A program made the translations under genes and the position numbers. Shown in pieces: positions 5,462 through 15,100 of a stretch of DNA of 45,457 bases; positions within the stretch are counted from its first letter, which is position 1, and every line of letters begins with the position of its first letter. The stretch comes from Candidatus Multivorans thiocomprendens (GTDB lineage Bacteria > Acidobacteriota > Thermoanaerobaculia > Multivoradales > Multivoraceae). Under the pieces are notes generated by a model that had not been told where the DNA came from, made no database searches, and saw only the letters and a list, made by a program, of their open reading frames with translations. The DNA is taken from contig JAPVWO010000216.1 in the NCBI GenBank assembly GCA_027493375.1, positions 1 to 45,457 of the forward strand. Direction: 5' to 3'.

Positions 5462-6618
5462 CGTCGCTCTCCCGGGTCCTCGGTTCCGGCTGCCGCCGCC
5501 TCGTCCTGCGCGTCCCGGTAGCGCTTCTTGATACCCGCCTTCTGGCGGTTGCGCACCAGCCAGCGGAGCAGCCTCGACTCGTTGATGCCGACCACGAGAT
5601 CGTCGAGCGCTTCGTAGATGGCGGGGTCGTTGATCAGACGGGCCGCGGCGCCGTCTCCCTCCGCGACCTGGTCCAGCGTCGAGTTCAGCCGCTTGAGGAG
5701 CTGCTCGACCTCGGTCGTCAGCGATTCGCCCAGGTCCTCGTCGTTCAGAAGCCGGGGCAGGAGGCCGTCGGCATCGCGCAGGTCGGCGGTGATCTGGCGG
5801 AGATCCGCGGCGGCGACCTCGGTGTCCGCCAGGGTCGTCTCGAAGCGGGCCTTCAGCTCGCCGTCATGCAGCAGCGCCGGCGCCAGGCCGTCGCCTTCCC
5901 GCAGGAGTCTCAGGGTCTCGTCAAGTTCCTCGATGGAAGAAGCGATCCGGTCGCCCATCTCACGGTCCGTGAGCAGCCGCCCGAGGACTCCGTCGCCTGC
6001 CTCGACCTGATCGGCCACGCGCTCGACCGACTCGAGCGTGCTGATCACCGTGTCGGTGATCCGCTTGTCTTCGCGGGCGGCGACGAGTTCACCGAGCAGG
6101 CCCTCGCCGCGCTCCATGCGGGCGAGGATGTTCGACAGGGAGCGGGCCGTCGCCACCGCATGGTCGACCACGTCCGCACCGCTTGCGATCAGCTCGTCGA
6201 CGTCGGTCGGCAGGGCCGCCGGAATCTCCTCGCCGGGATTCAGGAGGACGGCTTCGGGCGAACCCGAGGTGATCTCCACATACTTGTCGCCCAGAAGACC
6301 CAGGGTCTTGAGGCGCGCCAGGGAGTCCCGGCGCAGCCGGCCTGCATAGCGGCGCTCGACGCTGATCCGCACCTCCAGCAGTTCGCTGTCCGGGTCTTCG
6401 CTGAGCAGGATGCGGTCGACCCTGCCGACGGTCACGCCGTTCAGTTGAACCGGGTTCCCCTCGACCAGCCCCGCGGCGTTCGGGAACATGGTGCGGTAGC
6501 TGTTGGTGGGCGTGAAAAGGGCGCTCTGCTCGCCGATCACGAAGATGAAGGCGGCCAGCGCGACGACGGCCGCGAGTACGGTCAGACCCACCCTGGTGGT
6601 GTTCGAGTCACGCTGCAT
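5458..6618 (-). CDS. MlaD-like MCE-domain lipid transport protein
   Basis: A 386-residue periplasmic substrate-binding component of an Mla-type transporter, which moves phospholipids between inner and outer membrane. One N-terminal transmembrane helix (about residues 9-29) anchors it; the MCE domain follows (about 38-115, with GLVEGNPVQLNGVTVGRVD and GDKYVEITSG). The remainder is a long helical region with repeated DGxLxRLLxDxxxG units, as in MCE proteins that form a hydrophobic tunnel. It overlaps mlaF by 11 bp at the 5' end and the yggX-like gene by 4 bp at the 3' end. It is longer than E. coli MlaD (about 180 residues) and closer to Mce/PqiB-type single-MCE proteins. Confidence 0.9.
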   Translation of the reverse strand: MQRDSNTTRVGLTVLAAVVALAAFIFVIGEQSALFTPTNSYRTMFPNAAGLVEGNPVQLNGVTVGRVDRILLSEDPDSELLEVRISVERRYAGRLRRDSLARLKTLGLLGDKYVEITSGSPEAVLLNPGEEIPAALPTDVDELIASGADVVDHAVATARSLSNILARMERGEGLLGELVAAREDKRITDTVISTLESVERVADQVEAGDGVLGRLLTDREMGDRIASSIEELDETLRLLREGDGLAPALLHDGELKARFETTLADTEVAAADLRQITADLRDADGLLPRLLNDEDLGESLTTEVEQLLKRLNSTLDQVAEGDGAAARLINDPAIYEALDDLVVGINESRLLRWLVRNRQKAGIKKRYRDAQDEAAAAGTEDPGERR

Positions 6619-7408
6619 CGATGTCCTCCTGTTCCGGGCCGGACCGACCTTCGAGGAACGCCCGGAGCGCGGGGTCGGTGCTTCGTTCCGCTTCCTTCCA
6701 GCAGCCGAGGAACCGGAAGCGTCCGTCCTGAAGCAGTGCGAGGCGGTCGCCGACGTGGCGGGCCAGGCGAATGTCGTGCGTCACGACCACCGAAGTCGTT
6801 CCGAGTTCATCCCTCGTGCTCCTGATCAGACGGGAGATCGTCGCCGCCGTGACCGGGTCGAGACCGGCGGTCGGTTCGTCGAACAGGACGACCTCGGGCT
6901 CCAGGACGAGCGAGCGGGCGAGGGCGACCCGTTTCTTCATGCCGCCCGACAGAGCTGCCGGCATCCGATCCTCGATCCCGGACAGTCCGACCCAGGCGAG
7001 CGCCGCGGCCACCCGCTCGCGAACCTCCTCCTCGCTCGCCCGCTCGTGCTCGCGAATGGGAAAGGCGACGTTCTCGAGGACGTCGAAGGAGTCGAACAGG
7101 GCGCCTGACTGAAACAGCATCGCGATGCGCCGGCGCACCGGGTACAACTCGCGCTCCGTCAGTTGGACGAGGTCCGTACCCTCGAACAGCACTTCGCCTC
7201 CCTCGGCCGGGTCGAGTCCGTTGAGTTGCCGCAGCGTGAGGCTCTTGCCGGAGCCGGAACGGCCCAGCACGACGAGGCACTCGCCGCGCAGAACCTCGAA
7301 ACTGAGGCCGTCGAGTACGGCGCGCTCGCCGAAGCGCCGGCAGAGTCCTCGCACGACGTAGAGCGGTTCTCGCACGTTCTGGCTGCCGGCGGCTTCAGAC
7401 GAGGACAT
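6608..7408 (-). CDS. mlaF: Mla-type ABC transporter ATP-binding protein
   Basis: The 266-residue ATPase that powers the MlaE permease. Walker A is GRSGSGKS (residues 49-56), the signature is LSGGM (153-157) and Walker B is VVLFDEP (about 173-179), followed by the H-loop histidine in VVTHDI. The order permease, ATPase, MCE protein with overlaps of 14 and 11 bp is that of ordinary mla operons. MlaB and MlaC equivalents are not seen next to it. The STAS protein at 44434 is far away and I do not link it to this system. Confidence 0.93.
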   Translation of the reverse strand: MSSSEAAGSQNVREPLYVVRGLCRRFGERAVLDGLSFEVLRGECLVVLGRSGSGKSLTLRQLNGLDPAEGGEVLFEGTDLVQLTERELYPVRRRIAMLFQSGALFDSFDVLENVAFPIREHERASEEEVRERVAAALAWVGLSGIEDRMPAALSGGMKKRVALARSLVLEPEVVLFDEPTAGLDPVTAATISRLIRSTRDELGTTSVVVTHDIRLARHVGDRLALLQDGRFRFLGCWKEAERSTDPALRAFLEGRSGPEQEDIDAA

Positions 7409-8174
7409 GGAACAACTTGGTCAGAAAGAAATCAGATACGAGCACCATGATGGAGGCCCAGACTACGGTGCGTGTGGTGGCGTGCCCGACGCCTTCGGCG
7501 CCGCCGCTGGCCGTCAGGCCGTTGTGGCAACCGATGATCGCGATGAAGCAGGCGAAGAAAACCGACTTTCCGAGGCCGTTGAAGACGTCCTCCATGGTGA
7601 GGGTCTGCACGACGTCGTTGACGTACAGGCCGACGGAGAGGTTCAGTTGATTCACGGCGACGAACAGGCCGCCGAGAATGCCCAGCAGGTCGCCGAGGAC
7701 GGTGAGCGCGGGCAACATGATCAGAGTGGCGGCGAGTTTCGGAACGACCAGCTTCTTTATGGGATCCGCGGCCATCGAGCGCATGGCGTCGACCTGCTCC
7801 GTGACCTTCATCGTGCCGAGTTCCGCGGTCATTCCGGACCCGATCCGGCCGCCGACGATGAGGGCCACGAGGACAGGTCCAAGTTCCCGGGTCAAGGACT
7901 TGGAGACCACGCTGCCGATGTAGTACTTCACTCCGAGTTCGGGCAGGCTGTACGCGGTCTGGAGGGCCAGTACCATGCCCGTAAACAGGGTGGTGACCGA
8001 CGCGACGCCCAGCGAGCTGACGCCGAGGTGTCCCATCTGACCGAGCCATGACCGGAACTCGTACGGCGGTCTGACGAGGGCGGCCATTCCGCGCGCAGTC
8101 AGTAACCAGATGGCGCCAACCTCTCGCAAGGGGGCCCTGAAATCGATCAGAATCCTGTGTCCAGCCTGTTGCAT
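7395..8174 (-). CDS. mlaE: Mla-type ABC transporter permease
   Basis: A 259-residue integral membrane permease of the MlaE family. Hallmarks are the amphipathic N-terminal region with EFRSWLGQMGHLGV, then several membrane spans, the ELGPVLVALIVGGRIGSGMTAELGTM core and the EQVDAMRSMAADP coupling segment. I set the start at ATG 8174; the open frame continues far upstream through an antisense region of plsC and apbC, which is not coding. It is the first gene of the minus-strand operon with mlaF, the MCE gene and the yggX-like gene, and it diverges from plsC across about 180 bp that include one copy of a 31-bp repeat. Confidence 0.93.
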   Translation of the reverse strand: MQQAGHRILIDFRAPLREVGAIWLLTARGMAALVRPPYEFRSWLGQMGHLGVSSLGVASVTTLFTGMVLALQTAYSLPELGVKYYIGSVVSKSLTRELGPVLVALIVGGRIGSGMTAELGTMKVTEQVDAMRSMAADPIKKLVVPKLAATLIMLPALTVLGDLLGILGGLFVAVNQLNLSVGLYVNDVVQTLTMEDVFNGLGKSVFFACFIAIIGCHNGLTASGGAEGVGHATTRTVVWASIMVLVSDFFLTKLFHVLV

Positions 8175-8282
8175 CTGCCCATGGGAAGGGTCTGTTGGAG
8201 TCGCCCCTCGTGGTTGGGTGCTTGGTGTAGCTTCGGCCAACTCACGGCACCGAGCAGAACCTTGTCGATCCGGAACCCCACA

Positions 8283-8313
8283 AACCTGCGCCGCGCGAGG
8301 CAGCGCGGCAAGT
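8283..8313 (+). repeat. 31-bp dispersed repeat, copy 2
   Basis: Second copy of the element at 784-814, again beginning AACCTGCGCCGC and ending GCAAGT. Here the middle makes a perfect 7-bp hairpin (GCCGCGC with GCGCGGC). It sits in the 8175-8354 gap between the divergent mlaE and plsC starts; apart from it I see no clear promoter or gene in that gap. Confidence 0.55.
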
Positions 8314-8354
8314 CTACGGCGAAAGCGCCCGGGGGAGGATTGAACGGGTGGTCG

Positions 8355-9110
8355 GTGGCTCTCGCCACCCTGACGGGGAACGTGTACCTGTTTCTGGGCG
8401 GCGCCGTGATGGGTGTCGCCGCGGCCATCGCCTCCTGGTTCCCGGGCCGTGACTGGGCCGGGGTTCAGGCTCGCCTCTGGGCTCGGGGGTTGCTCCGGTC
8501 GAGCGGTGTTCGCCTCGAGCTCAGCTACGCCGGGGGCAGCCACGCGGCCTGGCGCGACCCGATCGGCGACCGGCCGGTGGTCTACATGGCGAACCACCGG
8601 AGCCTGTACGACATCGCGGCGCTGCTGGCCATCCTGGACCTGCCGGTCCGCTTCCTGGCCAAACGCAGCCTGTTCCGCCTGCCGTTCTTCGGCTGGGGGC
8701 TCAGGGCGGCCGGTTTCGTGCCGGTGGACCGGGAGGATCGGAGTCGGGCCGGCGAGACGTTCGCGGCCGCGACAGGGTTGCTGGCGTCCGGCGTTTCCCT
8801 GGTCGTGTTCCCCGAGGAGACGCGCAGCTCCGGCCCGCGGATGAGACCGTTTCAGCGGGGCGGGTTCCTGCTCGCGCTGAAGGGTCGGGCCCTGATCGCG
8901 CCATTGGGCATCCGGGGAACGGCCCACATCAGGCAGAAGGGCGACCTCGTGGTCCGGCCGCAGACCGTGGAGCTGATCTTCGGCGAGGTCGTCGACCCGG
9001 CCGCCGCCGGGGTCCGGGGACGGCGGTCGTTCATGCGCGATGTCGAGCAGCGGGTTGGCCGGTTGGCGGGGTTGAAGACCGCCGCCGAAGCGGGAGACAG
9101 GGATGACTGA
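8355..9110 (+). CDS. 1-acyl-sn-glycerol-3-phosphate acyltransferase (PlsC-like)
   Basis: Transfers an acyl chain to lysophosphatidic acid in phospholipid synthesis at the inner membrane. The HX4D motif is in ANHRSLYDIAAL, the Arg/phosphate-binding segment in FVPVDREDR and the third motif in VVFPEETRSSG. An N-terminal hydrophobic helix is present (GNVYLFLGGAVMGVAAAIASW). The start is uncertain: TTG 8340 and GTG 8355 both follow GGGGGAGG (8331-8338), and an open frame extends to GTG 8157, but that part translates repeat DNA. It overlaps apbC by 8 bp. Next to Mla and LpxH genes it belongs to an envelope-lipid neighbourhood. Confidence 0.86.
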   Translation: MALATLTGNVYLFLGGAVMGVAAAIASWFPGRDWAGVQARLWARGLLRSSGVRLELSYAGGSHAAWRDPIGDRPVVYMANHRSLYDIAALLAILDLPVRFLAKRSLFRLPFFGWGLRAAGFVPVDREDRSRAGETFAAATGLLASGVSLVVFPEETRSSGPRMRPFQRGGFLLALKGRALIAPLGIRGTAHIRQKGDLVVRPQTVELIFGEVVDPAAAGVRGRRSFMRDVEQRVGRLAGLKTAAEAGDRDD

Positions 9111-10176
9111 AGCGATCGAGAGCAGGGTGCGCGAGTGCCTCCGGACCGTGACCTTCCCGGGGATGAAACGCGACATCGTGTCGTTCGGTTTCGTGCAGCG
9201 GGTCGCGGTCACCGGGGGCGACGTGGTGGTGGATCTGCGTGTCCCGACGCGGGACCCGGAGGCCGCCACGGAGATCAGGCGCCGGATCGTCGATGCCGTG
9301 CGGAGCCTGGACGGCGTGTCCGACGTACAGGTCTCGCTCGAGGTGGCGACCGCGCCGGCGCCGGCCACGGCGCGTGACCCCTCGCTCCTGCCGGGCGTGT
9401 CCCACGTGGTCGCCGTGGCCAGCGGCAAGGGCGGCGTTGGCAAGTCGACCGTGGCGACCAACCTGAGTGCCGCGATGGCGGCCCTGGGCTTGCGGGTCGG
9501 GCTGCTCGACGCGGACATCTACGGCCCGTCCATCCCCCTGATGTTCGGCATCAACCGCCGGCCGGAGATCGTGAAGGGGAAGATCCAGCCCTTCGAGCGC
9601 CACGGCGTGCGCGTCATGTCCCTCGGCTTTCTGCTCGATCCGGACACGCCCGTGATCTGGCGGGGCCCCATGGTGATGAAGGCGCTGGGCCAGTTGCTGG
9701 GCGACGTGGACTGGGGCCGACTCGACTACCTGCTGCTCGATTTGCCGCCCGGCACCGGAGACGCGGCGCTGACGCTGTCGCAGAAGCTGCCCCTGTCCGG
9801 CGCGGTCATCGTCTCGACGCCGCAGGACGTGGCGCTGATAGACGCCCGGAAGGGGCTCGCGATGTTTCGCAAGGTCGAGGTGCCGGTGCTCGGGATGGTC
9901 GAGAACATGTCGACCTTCGTCTGCCCTCACTGCGGCGAGACGACCGACGTTTTCAAACGCGGCGGCGTCGAGCGGACGGCCGAGTTGCTCGACTGCGAGG
10001 TTCTTGGAGCGATTCCGTTGGACGGCGCCCTGGTGCGGGGCAGCGACGACGGGTTGCCGATCGTGGTCTCCGACGCCGGCGGCCCCCATGCGGCGATCTT
10101 CCGCGGCATCGCGGCGGCAGTCGAGCGGCGGCTGCTGGAGGTGGCCTCCGAACGGCCGACTCTGACGATCGTCTAG
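9103..10176 (+). CDS. apbC: Mrp/ApbC-type iron-sulfur cluster carrier ATPase
   Basis: A 357-residue P-loop NTPase that carries and delivers Fe-S clusters. The N-terminal MIP18/DUF59 domain occupies about residues 5-85. The deviant Walker A GKGGVGKS is at 108-115, LLDADIYGPSIP follows at about 134-145, and the cluster-bridging CPHC is at 274-277. Length and domain order match bacterial ApbC/Mrp. It overlaps plsC by 8 bp, and lpxH begins 23 bp after its stop. Clients in this window that need Fe-S clusters include the xanthine-dehydrogenase-family small subunit at 39707. Confidence 0.95.
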   Translation: MTEAIESRVRECLRTVTFPGMKRDIVSFGFVQRVAVTGGDVVVDLRVPTRDPEAATEIRRRIVDAVRSLDGVSDVQVSLEVATAPAPATARDPSLLPGVSHVVAVASGKGGVGKSTVATNLSAAMAALGLRVGLLDADIYGPSIPLMFGINRRPEIVKGKIQPFERHGVRVMSLGFLLDPDTPVIWRGPMVMKALGQLLGDVDWGRLDYLLLDLPPGTGDAALTLSQKLPLSGAVIVSTPQDVALIDARKGLAMFRKVEVPVLGMVENMSTFVCPHCGETTDVFKRGGVERTAELLDCEVLGAIPLDGALVRGSDDGLPIVVSDAGGPHAAIFRGIAAAVERRLLEVASERPTLTIV

Positions 10177-10199
10177 CTAGGGATCCGGCTTTCGAACTC

Positions 10200-10877
10200 A
10201 TGCCTGTCGCCGTGATCGCCGATGCCCACCTGGGCGGTCCCGGGGGCAGCGGGGAAGATCTGGCCGAGCAGCTCGGCGCGCTCGATCCCGGTCGCTGTGC
10301 CCGGGTGTTGTTCCTCGGCGACCTGTTTCATCTCTGGATCGGATCGCGGCGTTTCGAAACACCCGAGATACGACGGCTCGCGTCCGCGATCCGGGGCCTC
10401 AGGCAGCGAGGAATCCGGGTCTCCTACGTGGAGGGGAACCGCGACTTCTTTCTGGCCGACGGAGCCTACGGCGACCTCTTCGACGACTGCGGCCGGGAAG
10501 TCGGCTTCGACGCCGGAGGCGCGAAGTACCTCGCGGTTCACGGCGACGGGCTGAATCCGCGCGACTGGCGCTATCGCTGCTGGCGGCGACTGTCGAAGAA
10601 CGCGGTCAGCCGGTGGTTGACCTTCCGCTTGCCGCGATCGACAGGCCGCCGTCTCGTCGCATCCACGGAGCGGGGCCTGGCCCGTACCAACCGCGAGCAC
10701 AGGGCCCGGATCCCGGGCGCGGTCATCCGGCGCTACGCGGCGCGCCGGCTGGCCGAAGGCAACGACGTGCTGCTGCTCGGGCACTTTCACGCCGCCCGCC
10801 GCTGGACCGTCGGTGACGGCGAGGTGCGGATCGCGGACGCCTGGTTTCATGATCGGAAGCTGCTGTGGCTGGGCTGA
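10200..10877 (+). CDS. lpxH: UDP-2,3-diacylglucosamine diphosphatase (LpxH-like)
   Basis: Hydrolyses UDP-2,3-diacylglucosamine to lipid X in lipid A synthesis, at the cytoplasmic face of the inner membrane. The calcineurin-like metal ligands are visible and fall at nearly the same numbers as in E. coli LpxH: Asp8 and His10 (IADAHL), Asp41 (GDLFHLWIG), Asn80 (EGNRDFF), His114 (VHGDG), and His195/His197 (GHFHAAR). The 225-residue length is slightly short of E. coli (240). The stop overlaps the aroA start by 13 bp. It is good evidence for an outer membrane with lipid A. Confidence 0.9.
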   Translation: MPVAVIADAHLGGPGGSGEDLAEQLGALDPGRCARVLFLGDLFHLWIGSRRFETPEIRRLASAIRGLRQRGIRVSYVEGNRDFFLADGAYGDLFDDCGREVGFDAGGAKYLAVHGDGLNPRDWRYRCWRRLSKNAVSRWLTFRLPRSTGRRLVASTERGLARTNREHRARIPGAVIRRYAARRLAEGNDVLLLGHFHAARRWTVGDGEVRIADAWFHDRKLLWLG

Positions 10878-12190
10878 CGGCCCCTCTTCCCGACCCGTAC
10901 CCGGTCCGCCGCGCCGCGGGGGTTTCGGGCGTGGTCGAGCCGCCCGGTTCGAAGAGCATCTCGCACCGCGCCCTGAACCTGGCGCTGATCGGGCAGCAGC
11001 CCGCGACGATCGAGAATCTGCTGGAGGCCGACGACATCGCGGCTTTCCGGGCCGCGCTCGTGGCGATGGGCTGGCGCGTCCGTTCCGTTGCGGGCTCGGG
11101 GCTGCGGTTGGAACCGGGGCCGGAGGCGGACTCTCAACGTCCGGTGCGGCTCGACTGCCGGAGTGCCGGGACGCTGCTGCGTCTACTGGTCGCCACCTGC
11201 GCGGTGATCCCGGGCCAGTGGATTCTCGACGGTTCCCCCCGGCTGCGCGAACGGCCGATCGGCCCTCTGGTCGCGGCCCTGCGTCAGCTCGGCGCCGGGA
11301 TCGAAGAGCTTGGCCGGCCGGGCTGCGCCCCGGTCCGGATCCGGGGGGGAAGGCTGGCTGGCGGCCGGGTCGAGATCGAGGCCGGCGAATCAAGCCAGTA
11401 CGTGTCCGCGCTGCTGATGGCGGCGCTCAACGCGGCGGGCTCGATCGAACTCCTGGCGCCGGTTCTCGTCTCTAGTCCGTATGTGGACACAACTCTCGAA
11501 GTCATGGCCGATTTCGGCGCTCCCGTAGACGTACGCCGCGACGGCGAAGCACGCGAGTTCCGGGTGGAACCGCGCGTTCCGGAACTGGTTGAAGGGCGCT
11601 ATCGCGTCGCGGGCGACGATTCGGCCGCCGCCTATCCGGCGGCGGCCGCCGCGATCTGCGGTGGCTCCGTGCGCCTGCGAGGCCTCGCGCCCGCGTCGAC
11701 CCAGGGCGACCGCGTCTTCCTGGGCCTGCTCGAGCGGATGGGCGCGGAGGTGCGGAAGACAGAGGAGGAGATCCAGGTGGAGGCGGACGGCGCCCTCGCC
11801 GCGCTCGACTGCGACCTCTCGGCCATGCCCGACCAGGTGCCGACGCTTGCCGCCGTGGCGGCCTTCGCCAACGGCACGACCTGGATTCGCAACGTGGCGC
11901 ACCTGAGGATCAAGGAGAGCGACCGACTGGCCGCGGTGGCGACCGAGTTGCGGCGCGCCGGCGCAACCGTCGACGAACTGGAGGACGGCCTTCGAATCGA
12001 GGGAGATCCCGGCCTCGCCGCCTCGCCCGGCTCGCCGCGCATCCCGATCGACACCTACGACGACCACCGCATCGCGATGAGCATGGCCCTGGTGGGGATG
12101 CGCCGGGGAGGCCTCTCGATTCGGCGTCCGGAGGTCGTTGGCAAGTCCTACCCGGGCTTCTGGGCCGACCTGGAGGAGATCCGGCGATGA
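10865..12190 (+). CDS. aroA: 3-phosphoshikimate 1-carboxyvinyltransferase (EPSP synthase)
   Basis: Joins shikimate-3-phosphate and phosphoenolpyruvate in the chorismate pathway. The 441 residues contain the family landmarks in order: PPGSKSISHRAL, CRSAGTLLRLLVA, ESSQYVSALLMAAL, a GDDSAAAYPAAAA segment with the catalytic Asp, IKESDRL, and YDDHRIAMSMAL. The glycine/alanine pattern after CRSAGT differs slightly from the E. coli GNAGTAMRP loop (CRSAGTLLR), as in class II-like enzymes; I cannot judge inhibitor sensitivity. GTG 10865 overlaps lpxH by 13 bp, and the stop overlaps the next start as ATGA. Confidence 0.95.
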   Translation: MAGLTAPLPDPYPVRRAAGVSGVVEPPGSKSISHRALNLALIGQQPATIENLLEADDIAAFRAALVAMGWRVRSVAGSGLRLEPGPEADSQRPVRLDCRSAGTLLRLLVATCAVIPGQWILDGSPRLRERPIGPLVAALRQLGAGIEELGRPGCAPVRIRGGRLAGGRVEIEAGESSQYVSALLMAALNAAGSIELLAPVLVSSPYVDTTLEVMADFGAPVDVRRDGEAREFRVEPRVPELVEGRYRVAGDDSAAAYPAAAAAICGGSVRLRGLAPASTQGDRVFLGLLERMGAEVRKTEEEIQVEADGALAALDCDLSAMPDQVPTLAAVAAFANGTTWIRNVAHLRIKESDRLAAVATELRRAGATVDELEDGLRIEGDPGLAASPGSPRIPIDTYDDHRIAMSMALVGMRRGGLSIRRPEVVGKSYPGFWADLEEIRR

Positions 12191-15100
12191 CACGCATTCT
12201 TCGCATCCATCACCAATCGCTTCAACCGGTTCCCAAGGGCACGGGGGCGACCGATCTGAACGAGATCGTCGCGACAGACCGTGATCGGGCCGCGTTCCTG
12301 CTTCAGGGCGCGGCCCTGCTGGCTCATGTACGGGCGGCCGGGTGGCGGCTCGAGGCCTGGCAGGATCTTCGCGTCGACGCTGAGGGCGTCCTCCGGATTC
12401 CTCCGGCGTCGGTGCGGCCCGTGCGGGACGACCGGCTGCCGCAGGCCCTGTTGAGGCAACTCGTCGTGCTCCTGTTCGGCAGCGAGGGCGCGCCCGGTCG
12501 AAGCGCCGTTCGGGCGGCGCTTCGACCCCGCTTCGAGACCTGGCGAGACGAACTGCTGCCGGTGTCCGGAAACCGGATGGTCGCCGACATTCTGGCTGGG
12601 GCGCCCTTCCTGTTGGGTCACAGGTTCGAAGCCGCGCGCGCCTCCCTCTTCGCGGTTCTGGAGGATCGGGACGGCGAGCGGGTGGCTGTTGCCGGGCGGT
12701 CCCGGTGGCGGCGGATTCTGGCGGGCATGGACGGCGGTGAGCGCCTCCGCATCGCCGCGGGCGGCGATGCGGCGCGGTCGTACTGGCAGCGTGTCAGGGA
12801 CGCCGACTCCGAATCTCCGCCGCCCGACGCGCCGGAGGACCGTTCGGCGCTGGCGCGCCTCCTCCTCGAAGACGGCCGCTTCGAGGCCGTTCTGAGGCTT
12901 GTGAAGGACTCCAGGCGAACGGACGACATCCTGGTGCGCCTCCGGGCTCAGCTTCGGCTGGGTCGAACGGTTGCCGCACGCCGCAGTCTGAGCACGCTCG
13001 AGAAGCGATCGCTCTCTGGCCGGCGCGCACTGGAACGGTGCGAACTGGCGATTGGAATCCAGGCGGCCGCGGGGCGTTCGGATCAGCTTGGAAGCTGGTC
13101 GGAAAAGGGGCTCGATGCCGCGGTCGGTCCCCAGGCGGCGCATGGTCGGGTCCTGTGCGCGCTGGCGAAGTGGGAACTCGGCGAGCTTGACGCCATGGCG
13201 AGCCTGCTGGAGCCCTCGGTTGGGGAGCCTGAACAGTGGAGGGACCCGCAACACTGGATGGAGCTTGGGGCGAGGGCCCGGCTCGCTTCGGCGAACGGTC
13301 GGTTCAGTGAGGCGGAACGACTGCTCGTTGCCGGTCTCAGGCGCCTCAGGGAGCGCCTTCCCGTGTACGAGCGCGCCGTCCTGTGGAACGAGTTGGCGAC
13401 GATTCGGCTGGCCGTGAACGACTTCGCCGGCGCCGAGCGTGCGGCGTGCATCGCGGTGGGGCTGTTCCGGCGTTGCGAAGGACCCGCCGGGAGAGCCGCC
13501 GCGCACGGGAAACTGGCCGAGATTCGGATTCGGACGGGACGGTTTGCAGGAGTCTCCGAGACGATCGAGAACCTCCGCCGGGAGGGCCTGATGGCGGGGA
13601 GCGCGCCTGCGGTCGTCGAAGCGCGCCTGCTCGATGCGCGTCTCTTCCTGTCGCTTGGCCGCTGGGATTCGGCGCTGGAGAGCTGCGAAACCGCTCTGGA
13701 GAATCTGCGCGGGAGGCGAACGGGGTGGCGTCAGCTCCGCTCGCTGCGCCTGCTCTCGGCTCGTGCCCTGATCCAGCTCGGACGTGTCGAGGAGGCGGCG
13801 GAGGAACTCTCGGAGGCGCTCGAACGTCCCCTCGCTGTCTGGACGCCGGCGGAAGTGGACGACCTGTCGCCCCTGCTGCTGCTTGCCGGACTCCGCGACG
13901 AGGCGCGTGCGGTCGCGGTCGGCGCCGCACAGGAGGGACTTTGGGACGCGATCGGCGAGAAGCGGTCACCGAACGCCGCGGACTGGCGGCGAGTCGAGGC
14001 GCAAGGCCCCTTCGGTGCCGCGCTCACCGTTCACGACCTGGTCTGTCTCGACGTCGAGACGGTTCCCGCGGATCTGGTGGCCAGCGCGGCGCGCGTTCTC
14101 TCGGCCATCGGCGCCGAACCGCTCGTCCAGCGTGTGGACGGCGCGCGCATCGGTCCCTGGCGGGCTCTTCGGCTCTTCCTGGCCACGCCCGACCCCGATG
14201 CGGACGCCTACCGGATCCTGATGGCCGCGGCTGGTCATCCGGAGGCCCGACTCGCGGTTCATGGCTCCGCGGGAGGGTTTGGCGCTCTGGATGCCAACGG
14301 GGAAGTCCTGCTCCAGGGTCCAGGCGGTTCGGACCGCTTCGCGGTCGACGCGGCGGCGGGACGACTCGTGCTCAGCGCGAAGGGAATCGATGAGCCCGCC
14401 CGGGCGTTGGCGGCCGCGGTTGCGACCCGCCTGCCGGCCTCGGCGCGCCGCCGGCGCGGGGCCTCCGAACTCGCGGAGCCCAGGAGGGCTGCCGCCACCG
14501 GAATGGTGGGGAAGAGCAAGGCTCTGCTGGACGTTCAGGCCCGGATCGACAAGTACGCGGCCCACGATCTGCCGGTGTTGATTCTCGGCGAGTCGGGGAC
14601 CGGCAAGGAACTCCTGGCGCGACAGCTCCACCGGTCGAGCGCCCGGGCCTCCCGCCCCTGGTTGGCGGTGAACTGCGCGGCGCTGCCTGACGGCCTGCTT
14701 CCGTCCGACCTGTTCGGCCACCGTCGGGGCGCGTTCACCGGCGCCGACAGTGATCGCGTGGGAGTGTTCGAGAGCGCGGACGGCGGCATCGTGTTTCTCG
14801 ACGAAATCGGAGAGTTGCCGTGGGCGGCGCAGGGAATGCTCCTGCGCCTCCTGCAGGAGGGCGAGATGCGCCGCGTCGGTGAGAGCCGGACGCGGCGGCT
14901 CGACTTCCGGCTCGTCTCGGCGACCCACAAGGACCTCGCAGCGATGGTGAAGGCCGGCGAGTTCCGCCAGGATCTCTACTACCGACTCAGGGTGGCGTAT
15001 GTGGAGGCGCCGCCTCTGCGCGATCGCGAAGGGGACGTGATGTTGCTTGCGCACCACTTCCTGGAGACGTCGGGCGCGTCTGGAGAGGACCTGAAGTTCA

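Noticed and set aside
8175-9518. Long upstream extension of the mlaE frame
   Set aside because: The extra 450 codons are antisense to plsC and apbC; MlaE homology begins just after ATG 8174.
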